Of a stretch of DNA of 64,000 nucleotides, positions 56,884 to 64,000 are shown one piece after another. How positions within the stretch are numbered: the first letter of the stretch is position 1; every line of letters starts with the position of its first letter. The stretch is taken from positions 5,120,446-5,184,445 of the forward strand of contig NZ_KI421511.1 in NCBI RefSeq assembly GCF_000473265.1. Direction: 5' to 3'. The translations under genes and the position numbers were made by a program. The notes under the pieces are model-generated. The model saw only the letters and a list, made by a program, of their open reading frames with translations, was not told the origin of the DNA and made no database searches. Source of the DNA: Amycolatopsis thermoflava N1165. GTDB taxonomy: Bacteria > Actinomycetota > Actinomycetes > Mycobacteriales > Pseudonocardiaceae.

Positions 56884-58110
56884 ATGAGCGCACCCGCAAC
56901 CGTCACCGCCAGCTCCCGCATTTCGGCCCGGATCGCCGGCATCACGCCGTCGGCCACCCTCGCCGTCGACGCGAAGGCGAAGGAGCTGAAGGCGCAGGGC
57001 CGCCCGGTGATCGGCTTCGGTGCGGGGCAGCCGGACTTCCCCACGCCCGACTACGTCGTCGAGGCGGCCGCGAAGGCCGTCCACGACCGGGCCAACCACG
57101 GTTACACCGCGGCCGGCGGCCTGCCCGAGCTGAAGGAGGCCATCGCGGCGAAGACGCTGCGCGACACCGGCTTCGCCATCGAGCCCAGCCAGGTCCTGGT
57201 CACCAACGGCGGCAAGCAGGCCGTCTACTCCGCCTTCGCCACGCTGTGCGACCCGGGCGACGAGGTCCTGCTGCTCGCGCCGTACTGGACCACCTACCCC
57301 GAGTCGATCAAGCTCGCCGGCGGGGTGCCGGTGCAGGTCACCGCCGACGAGTCGACCGGCTACCGGGTCACCGTCGAGCAGCTGGAGGCCGCGCGCACCG
57401 ACCGCACCAAGGTGCTGCTGTTCAACTCGCCGTCCAACCCGACCGGCGCGGTCTACAGCCGCGAGCAGATCGAGGCCATCGGCAAGTGGGCCCACGAGCA
57501 CGGCATCTGGGTGATCACCGACGAGATCTACGAGCACCTGACCTACGACGGCGTGGAGAACCACTCGATGCCGGTCGTGGTGCCCGAGCTGGCCGACCAG
57601 ACCCTGGTGCTGAACGGCGTCGCCAAGACCTACTCGATGACCGGCTGGCGCGTGGGCTGGATCGCCGGCCCCAAGGACGTGATCAAGGCCGCGACGAGCT
57701 ACCAGTCGCACCTGTGCGGCAACGTGTCGAACGTCGCACAGCGGGCCGCGCTCGCCGCCGTCGCGGGGCCGCTGGACGTGGTCGCCGAGATGCGCGCCGC
57801 GTTCGACGTCCGCCGCAAGAAGATCGTCTCGCTGCTCTCCGACATCCCGGGCGTCACCTGCCCGACCCCGGAGGGCGCGTTCTACGCGTACCCGTCGTTC
57901 AAGGAGCTCCTCGGCAAGGAGATCCGCGGCGAGAAGCCGGCCGACACGCTGGAGCTGGCCGACCTGATGCTGCGCGAGGCCGACGTGGCCGCGGTGCCGG
58001 GCGAGGCGTTCGGGACGCCGGGCTACTTCCGGTTCTCCTACGCGCTGGCCGAGTCGGACCTGGTGGAGGGCGTGGAGCGGATCGCGGCCCTGCTGTCCGA
58101 GGCGAAGTAA
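56884..58110 (+). CDS. Pyridoxal-phosphate aminotransferase, AspC class I
   Basis: This 408-aa enzyme probably transaminates aspartate or related acids. Family features: [14 protein letters not shown] (PLP phosphate region), [11 protein letters not shown] (Asn), the PLP-lysine motif [16 protein letters not shown] and a C-terminal FRFSYA with the carboxylate-binding Arg. I prefer MSAPATVT at 56884; a Met three codons upstream is also possible. A terminator follows. Confidence 0.92.
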   Translation: MSAPATVTASSRISARIAGITPSATLAVDAKAKELKAQGRPVIGFGAGQPDFPTPDYVVEAAAKAVHDRANHGYTAAGGLPELKEAIAAKTLRDTGFAIEPSQVLVTNGGKQAVYSAFATLCDPGDEVLLLAPYWTTYPESIKLAGGVPVQVTADESTGYRVTVEQLEAARTDRTKVLLFNSPSNPTGAVYSREQIEAIGKWAHEHGIWVITDEIYEHLTYDGVENHSMPVVVPELADQTLVLNGVAKTYSMTGWRVGWIAGPKDVIKAATSYQSHLCGNVSNVAQRAALAAVAGPLDVVAEMRAAFDVRRKKIVSLLSDIPGVTCPTPEGAFYAYPSFKELLGKEIRGEKPADTLELADLMLREADVAAVPGEAFGTPGYFRFSYALAESDLVEGVERIAALLSEAK

Positions 58111-58125
58111 CCCGATCGAGTCAAC

Positions 58126-58162
58126 CGAAGCGCCACTTCCGCATGCCGGAAGTGGCGCTTCG
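58126..58162 (+). terminator. Terminator of the aminotransferase gene
   Basis: There is a perfect 16-bp stem (58126-58141 with 58147-58162, cgaagcgccacttccg) followed by gcgtttt, 15 bp past the stop. Confidence 0.9.
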
Positions 58163-58186
58163 GCGTTTTCGGGGTAGCCGTAGCGG

Positions 58187-59092
58187 GTGGGGAAGAAGGT
58201 GCTGATCGGGGTGGTGGTGGCCGCGCTCGTCGGGGCGGCGACCGCCGGTGTCGTGTACTGGCGCAGCGACCGCGGCGAGTCCACCGCGCCGCCGAAGCCC
58301 CCTGGTTCGGTGATCGGCCCCGGCACCGGCCGGTACGTCGCGCTGGGCGACTCCTACACGTCGGCGCCGAGAACCGGGGCGCCAGCCGGGACGCCGCCGG
58401 GCTGCGGACGGTCGGACAACAACTACCCGCACCTCGTCGCCGCCGAGCTGCGGCCGGTGTCGTTCGCCGACGTCAGCTGCGGCGGGGCGACGACGCAGCA
58501 CCTGTCGGAGCCGCAGACCACGCCGGACGGGGTCAACCCGCCGCAGCTGGACGCGGTCACCCCGGACACGACGCTGGTGACGCTCGGGATCGGCGGCAAC
58601 GACATCGGGCTGGTGAGCCTCGCCCGCGACTGCCTGACGACCAACCGCGCGGTGTCGCTGTGCAAGCCGCGGCTGACCGCCGGCGGGCGGGACCAGCTGG
58701 CGGAGCGGATCACCGCGACGGCGACGAAGGTGCGGACCGCGCTGACCGCGATCCACGAGCGAGCGCCACGCGCGCAGGTGATCGTGGTGGGCTACCCGAC
58801 GGCGCTGCCGGACGGGAACGGGTGCTGGCCGTTCCTGCCCATCGGCCCCGAGGACGTGGCCTACCTGCGGACCTCGCTCGCGCGGCTGAACTCGATGCTG
58901 GCCAGCGAGGCGAAGGCGGGCCAGGCCGGGTACGCGGACACTGCGACGCCGTCCAAGGGGAAGGACATGTGCGCGAAGGCGCGGGTCAAGTGGGTCGAGG
59001 ACGTGGTGCCGTCCTCGCCGGCGATGGAGCTGCATCCCAATGCGGTCGGGGAACGTGGGATGGCGGACGTGGTGCTGGATCTGGTGGATTGA
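58187..59092 (+). CDS. SGNH/GDSL-family hydrolase, secreted or anchored
   Basis: This 301-aa protein has an N-terminal hydrophobic segment (VLIGVVVAALVGAATAGVVY), a signal peptide or membrane anchor, then block I ALGDSYTSAP with the catalytic Ser, a CGGATTQ block with the Gly, block III GIGGNDIG with the Asn, and block V ELHPNAVGE with the His. Four cysteines suggest disulfides outside the cell. It is an esterase or lipase of unknown substrate. The GTG start is 24 bp past the terminator stem. Confidence 0.88.
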   Translation: MGKKVLIGVVVAALVGAATAGVVYWRSDRGESTAPPKPPGSVIGPGTGRYVALGDSYTSAPRTGAPAGTPPGCGRSDNNYPHLVAAELRPVSFADVSCGGATTQHLSEPQTTPDGVNPPQLDAVTPDTTLVTLGIGGNDIGLVSLARDCLTTNRAVSLCKPRLTAGGRDQLAERITATATKVRTALTAIHERAPRAQVIVVGYPTALPDGNGCWPFLPIGPEDVAYLRTSLARLNSMLASEAKAGQAGYADTATPSKGKDMCAKARVKWVEDVVPSSPAMELHPNAVGERGMADVVLDLVD

Positions 59093-59126
59093 CCTCGTCT
59101 GCCGCGGCTCGTGTGCCTGAGTGCGG

Positions 59127-59360
59127 CTTTAAAGATCAAAAGATGGTCCTCGCCGGACGGGCAGGCTCCGGGATGACCTGGGGGTCCCTCGGCTCGCCTT
59201 GGGTGGGTGGTCGCCGGGTGGTCATCCCGTCGCCTGCGGTTTGTGGGTATCACTTTGAGCCAGGCCCGCAAGGTTGCGTTGTCGGCCGCGCGCTGGCGGC
59301 CTGGGTTGCGGGCCTGGCTCAAAGTGATCGTTCCGGTGTCAGGCGACGGGATGACCACCC
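59127..59360 (-). repeat. Nested palindromic element, copy B
   Basis: This is the reverse complement of copy A at 4184-4421. Outer arms 59216-59234 and 59342-59360 are identical to those of copy A. Inner arms 59249-59271 and 59306-59328 are perfect 23-bp complements that differ from copy A at two positions, both compensated on the opposite arm. The AT-rich end tttaaagatcaaaag is at 59128-59142. It fills the gap between convergent genes. Confidence 0.85.
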
Positions 59361-59391
59361 AGCTACTTGTTGTTCAGGGCGCTGCGCGTCC

Positions 59392-59691
59392 TCAGTCGAG
59401 GTCGAAGGCGAGGCGGATCGCTTCCGTCAGTTCGCGCTCCTGGTCGGGCATCAGGCGGCCGATCTGCTTGCCCAACGCCGACTTGCGGATCGTCTGGATG
59501 TTGTCGCAGCTGACGACGCTTTCGTGGTCCAGGCCGTTGCGGCTGCCGACCCGCACCTCGGTGGACAGGCCGCGGATCGTGCTCGTGACGGGGGCGATCG
59601 TGACGCGGGTCAGGTGCGGGCGGATCAGTTCGCGGGTCAGCACCAGCACCGGCCGGACCTTGTCGAGCCGGGCCAGGTGGATCGGGCGCAT
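59392..59691 (-). CDS. mazF: MazF/PemK-type toxin
   Basis: This 99-aa type II toxin family member is probably a sequence-specific endoribonuclease. It has KVRPVLVLTRELI near the N-terminus, TIAPVTSTIRGL and the CDNIQTIRKSALG block. The N-terminal RGDIW-type start of many MazF proteins is shortened to MRPIHLARLDK, a form seen in part of the family. Its start touches the antitoxin stop. Confidence 0.88.
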   Translation of the reverse strand: MRPIHLARLDKVRPVLVLTRELIRPHLTRVTIAPVTSTIRGLSTEVRVGSRNGLDHESVVSCDNIQTIRKSALGKQIGRLMPDQERELTEAIRLAFDLD

Positions 59692-59918
59692 CAGTCCAGG
59701 TCGTCCAACGGGGCGGCGTGCTCCTCGATCCCGGCGAGATCGTCCGGCACGCCGCCCGTGAGCAGGGCGATGTCGCGCTCCGTCAGCAGGCGCCGGCGCT
59801 CCCGTTCCAGGGCGCGGAACACCAGCTCGGCACGGCTCGCGGCGCCGCCCTCCTCCACCACGTGGTCGATGAAGGACACCAGGTCGTCGGGGAGACGGAC
59901 GGCGATCTGCTTCGTCAT
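59691..59918 (-). CDS. Ribbon-helix-helix antitoxin
   Basis: This 75-aa antitoxin partner of MazF has an N-terminal RHH DNA-binding fold (TKQIAVRLPDDLVSFIDHVV) and an acidic C-terminal tail (GIEEHAAPLDDLD) that would wrap the toxin. It is translated before and coupled to the toxin (TGATG-type junction), and probably represses its own promoter. Confidence 0.88.
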   Translation of the reverse strand: MTKQIAVRLPDDLVSFIDHVVEEGGAASRAELVFRALERERRRLLTERDIALLTGGVPDDLAGIEEHAAPLDDLD

Positions 59919-59947
59919 ACCACTACGGTACCAGTTTGGGATGCACC

Positions 59948-60343
59948 TCAGCGGACGACGGCCTGGGCCTTCCCGAGCACCGTCTTGCCGTCGAACTTGG
60001 CCGTGATGTCCACGCGGGCGGTGCCGTCCTCGCGGACCTCCGCGACCTTGCCGCTGAACTCGACGTCCGCGCCCTCCGGCGAGACCACGACGGGCCTGGT
60101 GAAGCGGACGCTGTACTCGACCAGCTTGCCCGGGTCGCCGAGCCAGTCCGTGACGAGACGGCCGCCCAGCGCCATCGTGAGCATCCCGTGCGCGATCACG
60201 TCCGGGAGCCCGACCTCCTTGGCGAACCGCTCGTTCCAGTGGATCGGGTTGAAGTCCAGCGACGCGCCCGCGTACCGGACCAGCTGGTCACGTGTGACGT
60301 GCACCTGCAGCGACGGCAGCTCGGTGCCCTTCTCGTACGCCAT
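59948..60343 (-). CDS. hadB: MaoC-like dehydratase, HadB type
   Basis: This 131-aa hot-dog fold protein is the catalytic partner of the (3R)-hydroxyacyl dehydratase. The hydratase motif DFNPIHWNERFAKEVG holds catalytic Asp30 and His35. The ATG at 60343 shares a base with the hadA stop (TGATG). In mycobacteria HadAB works in FAS-II; the substrate here is unknown, and no hadC follows. Confidence 0.9.
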   Translation of the reverse strand: MAYEKGTELPSLQVHVTRDQLVRYAGASLDFNPIHWNERFAKEVGLPDVIAHGMLTMALGGRLVTDWLGDPGKLVEYSVRFTRPVVVSPEGADVEFSGKVAEVREDGTARVDITAKFDGKTVLGKAQAVVR

Positions 60344-60792
60344 CAGGCCCCCTCTCCCCGCACGACGAGCTGCGCGCGCGTCGTGCACACGAGCTGACCG
60401 TCGGCGTCGACGACCTCGCCGCGCACGGTCAGGAAGTCGTTGCCCGCCCTGGCCATGATGTCCTCGACCGTCGTGGTGATGCGGAGCCGATCACCGGCGT
60501 GCACCGGGCGTGTGTAGCTGAAGGCCTGGTCGCCGTGCACCATCCGGCTGTAGTCCAGCCCCAGCTCCGGGTCCTCGGCGATGGCGTTGATCGCGTCGAG
60601 GTTGATCACCGTGAGGAAGGTGGGCGGCGCGATGACGTCCGGGTAGCCGGCCGCGCGGGCCGCCTCCGGGTCCGTGTAGAGCGGGTTGGCGTCACCGATC
60701 GCGGCGGCGAACTCGCGGATCTTCTCGCGGCCGACTTCGTAGGTTGAGTCCGGCGGGTACGTCCGCCCGACGAACGAGGGGTCCAAAGGCAC
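60343..60792 (-). CDS. hadA: MaoC-like N-terminal domain protein, HadA type
   Basis: This 149-aa protein is the structural partner that holds the acyl chain. The hydratase motif position reads GDANPLYTD, with the catalytic His replaced by Tyr, as expected for HadA. The GTG start is MPLDPSFVGRTYPPDSTYEV. It is separated from rpmG by a strong hairpin. Confidence 0.9.
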   Translation of the reverse strand: MPLDPSFVGRTYPPDSTYEVGREKIREFAAAIGDANPLYTDPEAARAAGYPDVIAPPTFLTVINLDAINAIAEDPELGLDYSRMVHGDQAFSYTRPVHAGDRLRITTTVEDIMARAGNDFLTVRGEVVDADGQLVCTTRAQLVVRGEGA

Positions 60793-60832
60793 CCGAGCAG
60801 CCTACCCACCGCCCGCGTGCGCACGGAAAGCA

Positions 60833-60866
60833 CGAAGGCCGCCCCGGTGGTCCGGGGCGGCCTTCG
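60833..60866 (-). terminator. Terminator between rpmG and hadA
   Basis: There is a perfect 15-bp stem (60833-60847 with 60852-60866) and a 4-base loop, 21 bp past the rpmG stop. hadAB therefore needs read-through or its own promoter. Confidence 0.85.
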
Positions 60867-60887
60867 TCGAAACCTGGGGTGCTGGCG

Positions 60888-61052
60888 TCAGCGGGTTTCC
60901 TTGTGAACCCGGTGCGTACCGCAGTTCGGGCAGAACTTCTTCATCTCCAGGCGATCCGGGTCGTTGCGCCGGTTCTTCTTGGTGATGTAGTTGCGGTGCT
61001 TGCAGACCTCGCACGCCAGCGTGATCTTCGGTCGCACGTCGGTGGCAGCCAC
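60888..61052 (-). CDS. rpmG: 50S ribosomal protein L33 (bL33)
   Basis: This 54-aa protein starts at GTG 61052 ([20 protein letters not shown]). The CxxC pairs (CEVC and CPNC) mark the zinc-binding form. It follows the tRNA-Met gene and a GC-rich palindromic stretch. Confidence 0.97.
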   Translation of the reverse strand: MAATDVRPKITLACEVCKHRNYITKKNRRNDPDRLEMKKFCPNCGTHRVHKETR

Positions 61053-61118
61053 AGCAAAGCCTTTCTCTACACAACGAAAACCCCCACAAGCGACCTGACC
61101 TCCCAAGTCGCCCCGGGT

Positions 61119-61170
61119 GGGGGTCCAGGGGGCTAGCCCCCTGGCGGGGGTCCGGGGGTCCGACCCCCGG
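61119..61170. repeat. GC-rich double palindrome
   Basis: 61125-61144 is a perfect 20-bp palindrome (ccagggggctagccccctgg), and 61152-61170 is a perfect 8-bp stem with a 3-base loop. It lies between the tRNA-Met gene and rpmG, opposite to no gene. It could be a tRNA terminator or a dispersed actinobacterial repeat. Confidence 0.7.
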
Positions 61171-61228
61171 TGCAATGGCGAAGCGGATCAGGCTCACGCG
61201 CTCCGTGAGCATAGTCCGCCCATCCGCG

Positions 61229-61301
61229 TAGCGGTGGCCGGACTTGAACCGGCGACACAGCGATTATGAGCCGCTTGCTCTACCGACTGAGCTACACCGC
61301 C
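61229..61301 (-). tRNA. metT: tRNA-Met (CAT anticodon)
   Basis: There is a 73-base cloverleaf with 5' GGCGGTG, anticodon loop CTCATAA with CAT and T arm GGTTCAAGTCC. No CCA is encoded. The first acceptor pair is a G-U. The closed acceptor and position suggest an elongator Met tRNA. Confidence 0.93.
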
Positions 61302-61353
61302 TTGACCGGCCTTCAGGCTCCCCCACCGAAGCGGAGCGGCCTGCTGACCACCG

Positions 61354-61426
61354 AGCCCCAATACGGAATCGAACCGTAGACCTTCTCCTTACCATGGAGA
61401 CGCTCTGCCGACTGAGCTATTGGGGC
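61354..61426 (-). tRNA. thrT: tRNA-Thr (GGT anticodon)
   Basis: There is a 73-base cloverleaf with acceptor GCCCCAA/TTGGGGC, anticodon loop ATGGTAA with GGT and T arm GGTTCGATTCC. It reads ACC/ACU and lies 52 bp before tRNA-Met on the same strand. A -10-like TAATCT lies upstream (61465-61460). Confidence 0.95.
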
Positions 61427-61502
61427 GAGTTCCAACGTCTGAACGTTGAAGCCTCGAAGAGATTACATCGTCCGCCGGAGGGGCCGCGCAGGGGGGTCCC
61501 CT

Positions 61503-64000
61503 TTAGGTCAGGAGCGTCAGCACCGTCTCCATCTTGCGCCCCACCGACCGGGCCGTCCGGGCCTGCAACCAGGCCTCCAGGCGGTCCTCGGCCAGCGGAC
61601 GGGAGATCAGGTAGCCCTGGGCGACGTCGCAGCCCATCGCCTCCAGCTGGTCCCGCGCGACGTCCTCCTCGACGCCCTCCGCGACGACCGCGAGGCCCAG
61701 CGAGTGGCCGAGCTCGACGATCGACCGGACGACCGCCAGGTCGCCGAGGTCCGTGCCCATGCCGAGGACGAAGCTCTTGTCGATCTTGACCTCGTCCACC
61801 GGCAGCTGCCGCAGGTAGGCCAGCGACGAGTAGCCGGTGCCGAAGTCGTCGACCGCCAGCACGATCCCGTGCGCGTGCAGCTCGCGCAGGATCGGCAGCG
61901 CCTTCTGCGGATCGGCCATCACCCCGGACTCGGTCAGCTCGAACGTGAGCAGCTCGGGCGGCACGTCGAACTTCCGCAGCGCCTCCACGACCTTCGCCGG
62001 GAAGTCCTCGTCGGCCAGGTTGCGCACGGACAGGTTGACCGCGACGGAGATCCGCAGCCCCTCGTCCATCCACTTGCGGACGCGGATCAGCGACTGCTCC
62101 AGCACGAACCCGGTCAGCACGCCGACCAGGCCCGCGGCCTCGACCGCGGGCACGAACTCGTCCGGGTCGAGCCGGCCGAACTCGGGGTGCTGCCAGCGCA
62201 CCAGCGCCTCCACGCCGAGGACCTGCTTGCTCGGCAGCGACACCTTCGGCTGGTAGTGGACGCTGACCTGGCCCTCCTCGATGGCCTGCCGGAACTGGGT
62301 GACCATCTGGAACCGGCGCAGGAAGATCTGGCCCATGCTGGGCACGTACCCGCGGACCTCCTCACCACCGCGGGTGGCCCGCACGGCGACGTCGGCCCGC
62401 TGCAGCAGGGCATCCACGTCGCCCGGGTCGAGGGTGTCGTCGTCGGCCGTGGAGGCGTAGCCGACCATCGCGTTCGCCTCGACCGTCAGCCGGTCGACCG
62501 GGTACGGCACGGACAGCTGCGAGCGCAACCGCTCGGCCGCCTCGTGCACGCCGTGGCCGCGCACGCCGGTGAGCAGCGCCGCGAACGACGCGCCCTCCAG
62601 GCGGGCCAGCGGCACGTCCGGGCCGAGCGCGTCACGCAGGCGGCGGCCGGCGGCGACGACCATCCGGTCCGCCCACGCGTAGCCGAGCGCGTCGCTGACC
62701 GCGGAGAACACGTCCAGGTCGATGCGCAGCACCGCGGAGTCGGCGGACGCGCTGTGCTCGGCCAGCGGTTCGCGCGCGACCTGGCGGAAGCCGGGCCGGT
62801 TCAGCAGGCCGGTCAGCGGGTCGTGGTAGGCGTCGTGGCGCAGGGTGGCGAGCAGGCGGCGGTTGTCCAGCGCGGTCGCCAGGTGGCTGGCCATCGTGCC
62901 GAGCAACTGGACGTCGTACTTGCCGAAGCCGCGCCAGCGGGACAGCCTGTCGTGCGCCTCGACCACGCCGAGCAGCTGGTTCGCGCTGCGCAGCGGCACC
63001 ACCAGCGCCTCCTGCGCGCCCCGGTTGAGCAGTCCGGCGGCGATGTCGCTGTTGGCCTCGGTGATGCGGAAGTGCCGCACGTGCGAGCCGGGCAGCCGCA
63101 GCATCGGGTCGTCGGCGGGTAGTTCGGCCGACGGCATCGGCTCCCCCGCGACGACGGCGCGCATGTCCGCGGTCGGCTCCAGGCGCAGCCGCAGGACCAC
63201 GCGGCCCGCGGAGAGCTGGTCCTTGATCCGCTCCGCGATCGTCTCCCACTCGCTGACGTTCACGCCCGCCGCGAGGTCGTCCGCGCCGCTGGCCGGGCGC
63301 GCGGCGGCCTGCTGGCCGGAGCGCGCGACCATCAGGCTGACGTCGGAGAGCGCTTCCATGTCCCGCTGCTCGCGCAACAGGTCGGAGTAGGCCCAGTAGA
63401 GCGCGGACAGCCCGGCGAAGACGGCGAGCACCAGCGGCCACGCGTTCGCCGTGCCTGCGATCACCAGGTAGCCGCTCAGGCCGACCGAGGCGTTGACGAA
63501 CCCGACGACCAGGATGCGGCCGGTGAGCCGGAGCGCGGTGCCGATCCGCATCCGGCGGCGCAGCACCCGGACGGCGGCCAGCGCCAGCAGCGTGCTGGTG
63601 AGCGGCGCGGTCAGGGTGCCGGCGAGCGCGGCGGGCCACGTCATCTCGGTGGCGCCCATGATCCGCTCGACCAGGCCGGCCACGGCGAACGCGCTGGTGA
63701 TCTCCAGCAGGAACGCGCCGGCGTTGTAGAGCACACGCCCGGAGACACGGCGGACCACGAGCGTGCTGATCCCGGCGACCAGGTGCGCCGCCAGCACCAC
63801 TTCGAACGGCGCCACGAAGAAGCCGATGACCAGCGGGATCTCGGTGAAGGAAATGGTCCAGGAGATGCCGGACCGGACGTCGACGTTGATGCCGAGCTGC
63901 TCGGCGAGCAGGAACGACAGGGCCAGCACCGGGCCGATCCACCACAGCTTCGCCGAGCCGTCGAACGGCAGCCACAGCGACACGGCGGCGGCGGTGAGCA
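61503..64000 (-). CDS. c-di-GMP protein with GAF, degenerate GGDEF and EAL domains (5' end cut)
   Basis: From a GTG at 63983 the product would have 826 aa, but the frame stays open to the window edge, so the start probably lies outside. Several transmembrane segments occupy the first ~200 residues, then a GAF-like region (about 240-390), a GGDEF domain whose signature is degenerate (LARLEGASF), and an EAL domain (about 575-815) with EALVRWQHP, the DDFGTGYSS loop, KIDKSFV and AEGVE intact. So it probably degrades c-di-GMP rather than making it. It is not linked to its neighbours by overlap. Confidence 0.88.
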   Translation of the reverse strand, partial: LTAAAVSLWLPFDGSAKLWWIGPVLALSFLLAEQLGINVDVRSGISWTISFTEIPLVIGFFVAPFEVVLAAHLVAGISTLVVRRVSGRVLYNAGAFLLEITSAFAVAGLVERIMGATEMTWPAALAGTLTAPLTSTLLALAAVRVLRRRMRIGTALRLTGRILVVGFVNASVGLSGYLVIAGTANAWPLVLAVFAGLSALYWAYSDLLREQRDMEALSDVSLMVARSGQQAAARPASGADDLAAGVNVSEWETIAERIKDQLSAGRVVLRLRLEPTADMRAVVAGEPMPSAELPADDPMLRLPGSHVRHFRITEANSDIAAGLLNRGAQEALVVPLRSANQLLGVVEAHDRLSRWRGFGKYDVQLLGTMASHLATALDNRRLLATLRHDAYHDPLTGLLNRPGFRQVAREPLAEHSASADSAVLRIDLDVFSAVSDALGYAWADRMVVAAGRRLRDALGPDVPLARLEGASFAALLTGVRGHGVHEAAERLRSQLSVPYPVDRLTVEANAMVGYASTADDDTLDPGDVDALLQRADVAVRATRGGEEVRGYVPSMGQIFLRRFQMVTQFRQAIEEGQVSVHYQPKVSLPSKQVLGVEALVRWQHPEFGRLDPDEFVPAVEAAGLVGVLTGFVLEQSLIRVRKWMDEGLRISVAVNLSVRNLADEDFPAKVVEALRKFDVPPELLTFELTESGVMADPQKALPILRELHAHGIVLAVDDFGTGYSSLAYLRQLPVDEVKIDKSFVLGMGTDLGDLAVVRSIVELGHSLGLAVVAEGVEEDVARDQLEAMGCDVAQGYLISRPLAEDRLEAWLQARTARSVGRKMETVLTLLT

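Overview
The window is high-GC actinobacterial DNA and contains the ribosomal-protein and RNA-polymerase heart of a chromosome. A type VII (ESX) secretion locus, a complete mce lipid-import operon and hadAB beside rpmG point to Pseudonocardiaceae/Mycobacteriales relatives. The RpoB N-terminus and gene neighbourhood look most like Amycolatopsis and its neighbours; this placement is an inference from protein character, since no search was run. The first 38 bases are an unbroken run of G, so the left edge is probably a contig end.

Layout: (1) 1-4.1 kb: eccB (-) diverges from eccE (+), which is followed by an unrecognised ESX-linked gene. (2) 4.14-4.81 kb: a gene-free stretch packed with inverted and tandem repeats and DnaA-box-like sites. 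(3) 4.8-28.9 kb, all on the minus strand: the fused str-S10-spc-alpha clusters in transcription order rpsL-rpsG-fusA-tuf, rpsJ-rplCDWB-rpsS-rplV-rpsC-rplP-rpmC-rpsQ, rplN-rplX-rplE-rpsZ-rpsH-rplF-rplR-rpsE-rpmD-rplO, then a LysE-type exporter and a membrane protein, then secY-adk-map-infA-rpmJ-rpsM-[new 68-aa ORF]-rpsK-rpsD-rpoA-rplQ-truA. (4) 29.4-31.8 kb: a plus-strand YbaB/EspC-like/WXG100-like trio, with a 48-aa gene opposite. (5) 31.9-39.5 kb: rpoC and rpoB. (6) 40.1-51.5 kb: an mce transporter operon with its own ATPase (mceG-yrbEA-yrbEB-mceABCDEF-mamA-mamB), placed between rpoB and rplL. (7) 51.7-56.7 kb: rplL-rplJ, a membrane protein, rplA-rplK, nusG-secE and tRNA-Trp. (8) 56.9-64 kb: an aminotransferase, an SGNH hydrolase, a second copy of the palindromic repeat, a MazF/RHH toxin-antitoxin pair, hadB-hadA, rpmG, tRNA-Met, tRNA-Thr and a c-di-GMP (EAL) protein cut by the right edge.

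Most of the window builds the gene-expression machinery, with stop/start overlaps (ATGA, GTGA, TGATG) that indicate translational coupling. The accessory parts are the ESX genes, the mce importer, the TA pair and the repeats. The least expected observations are a coupled 68-aa ORF between rpsM and rpsK, an Asn at the classical rifampicin-resistance position 531 of RpoB, two divergent copies of a nested palindrome whose arms co-vary, and a truA gene with no canonical start codon whose beginning lies in the rplQ terminator hairpin.
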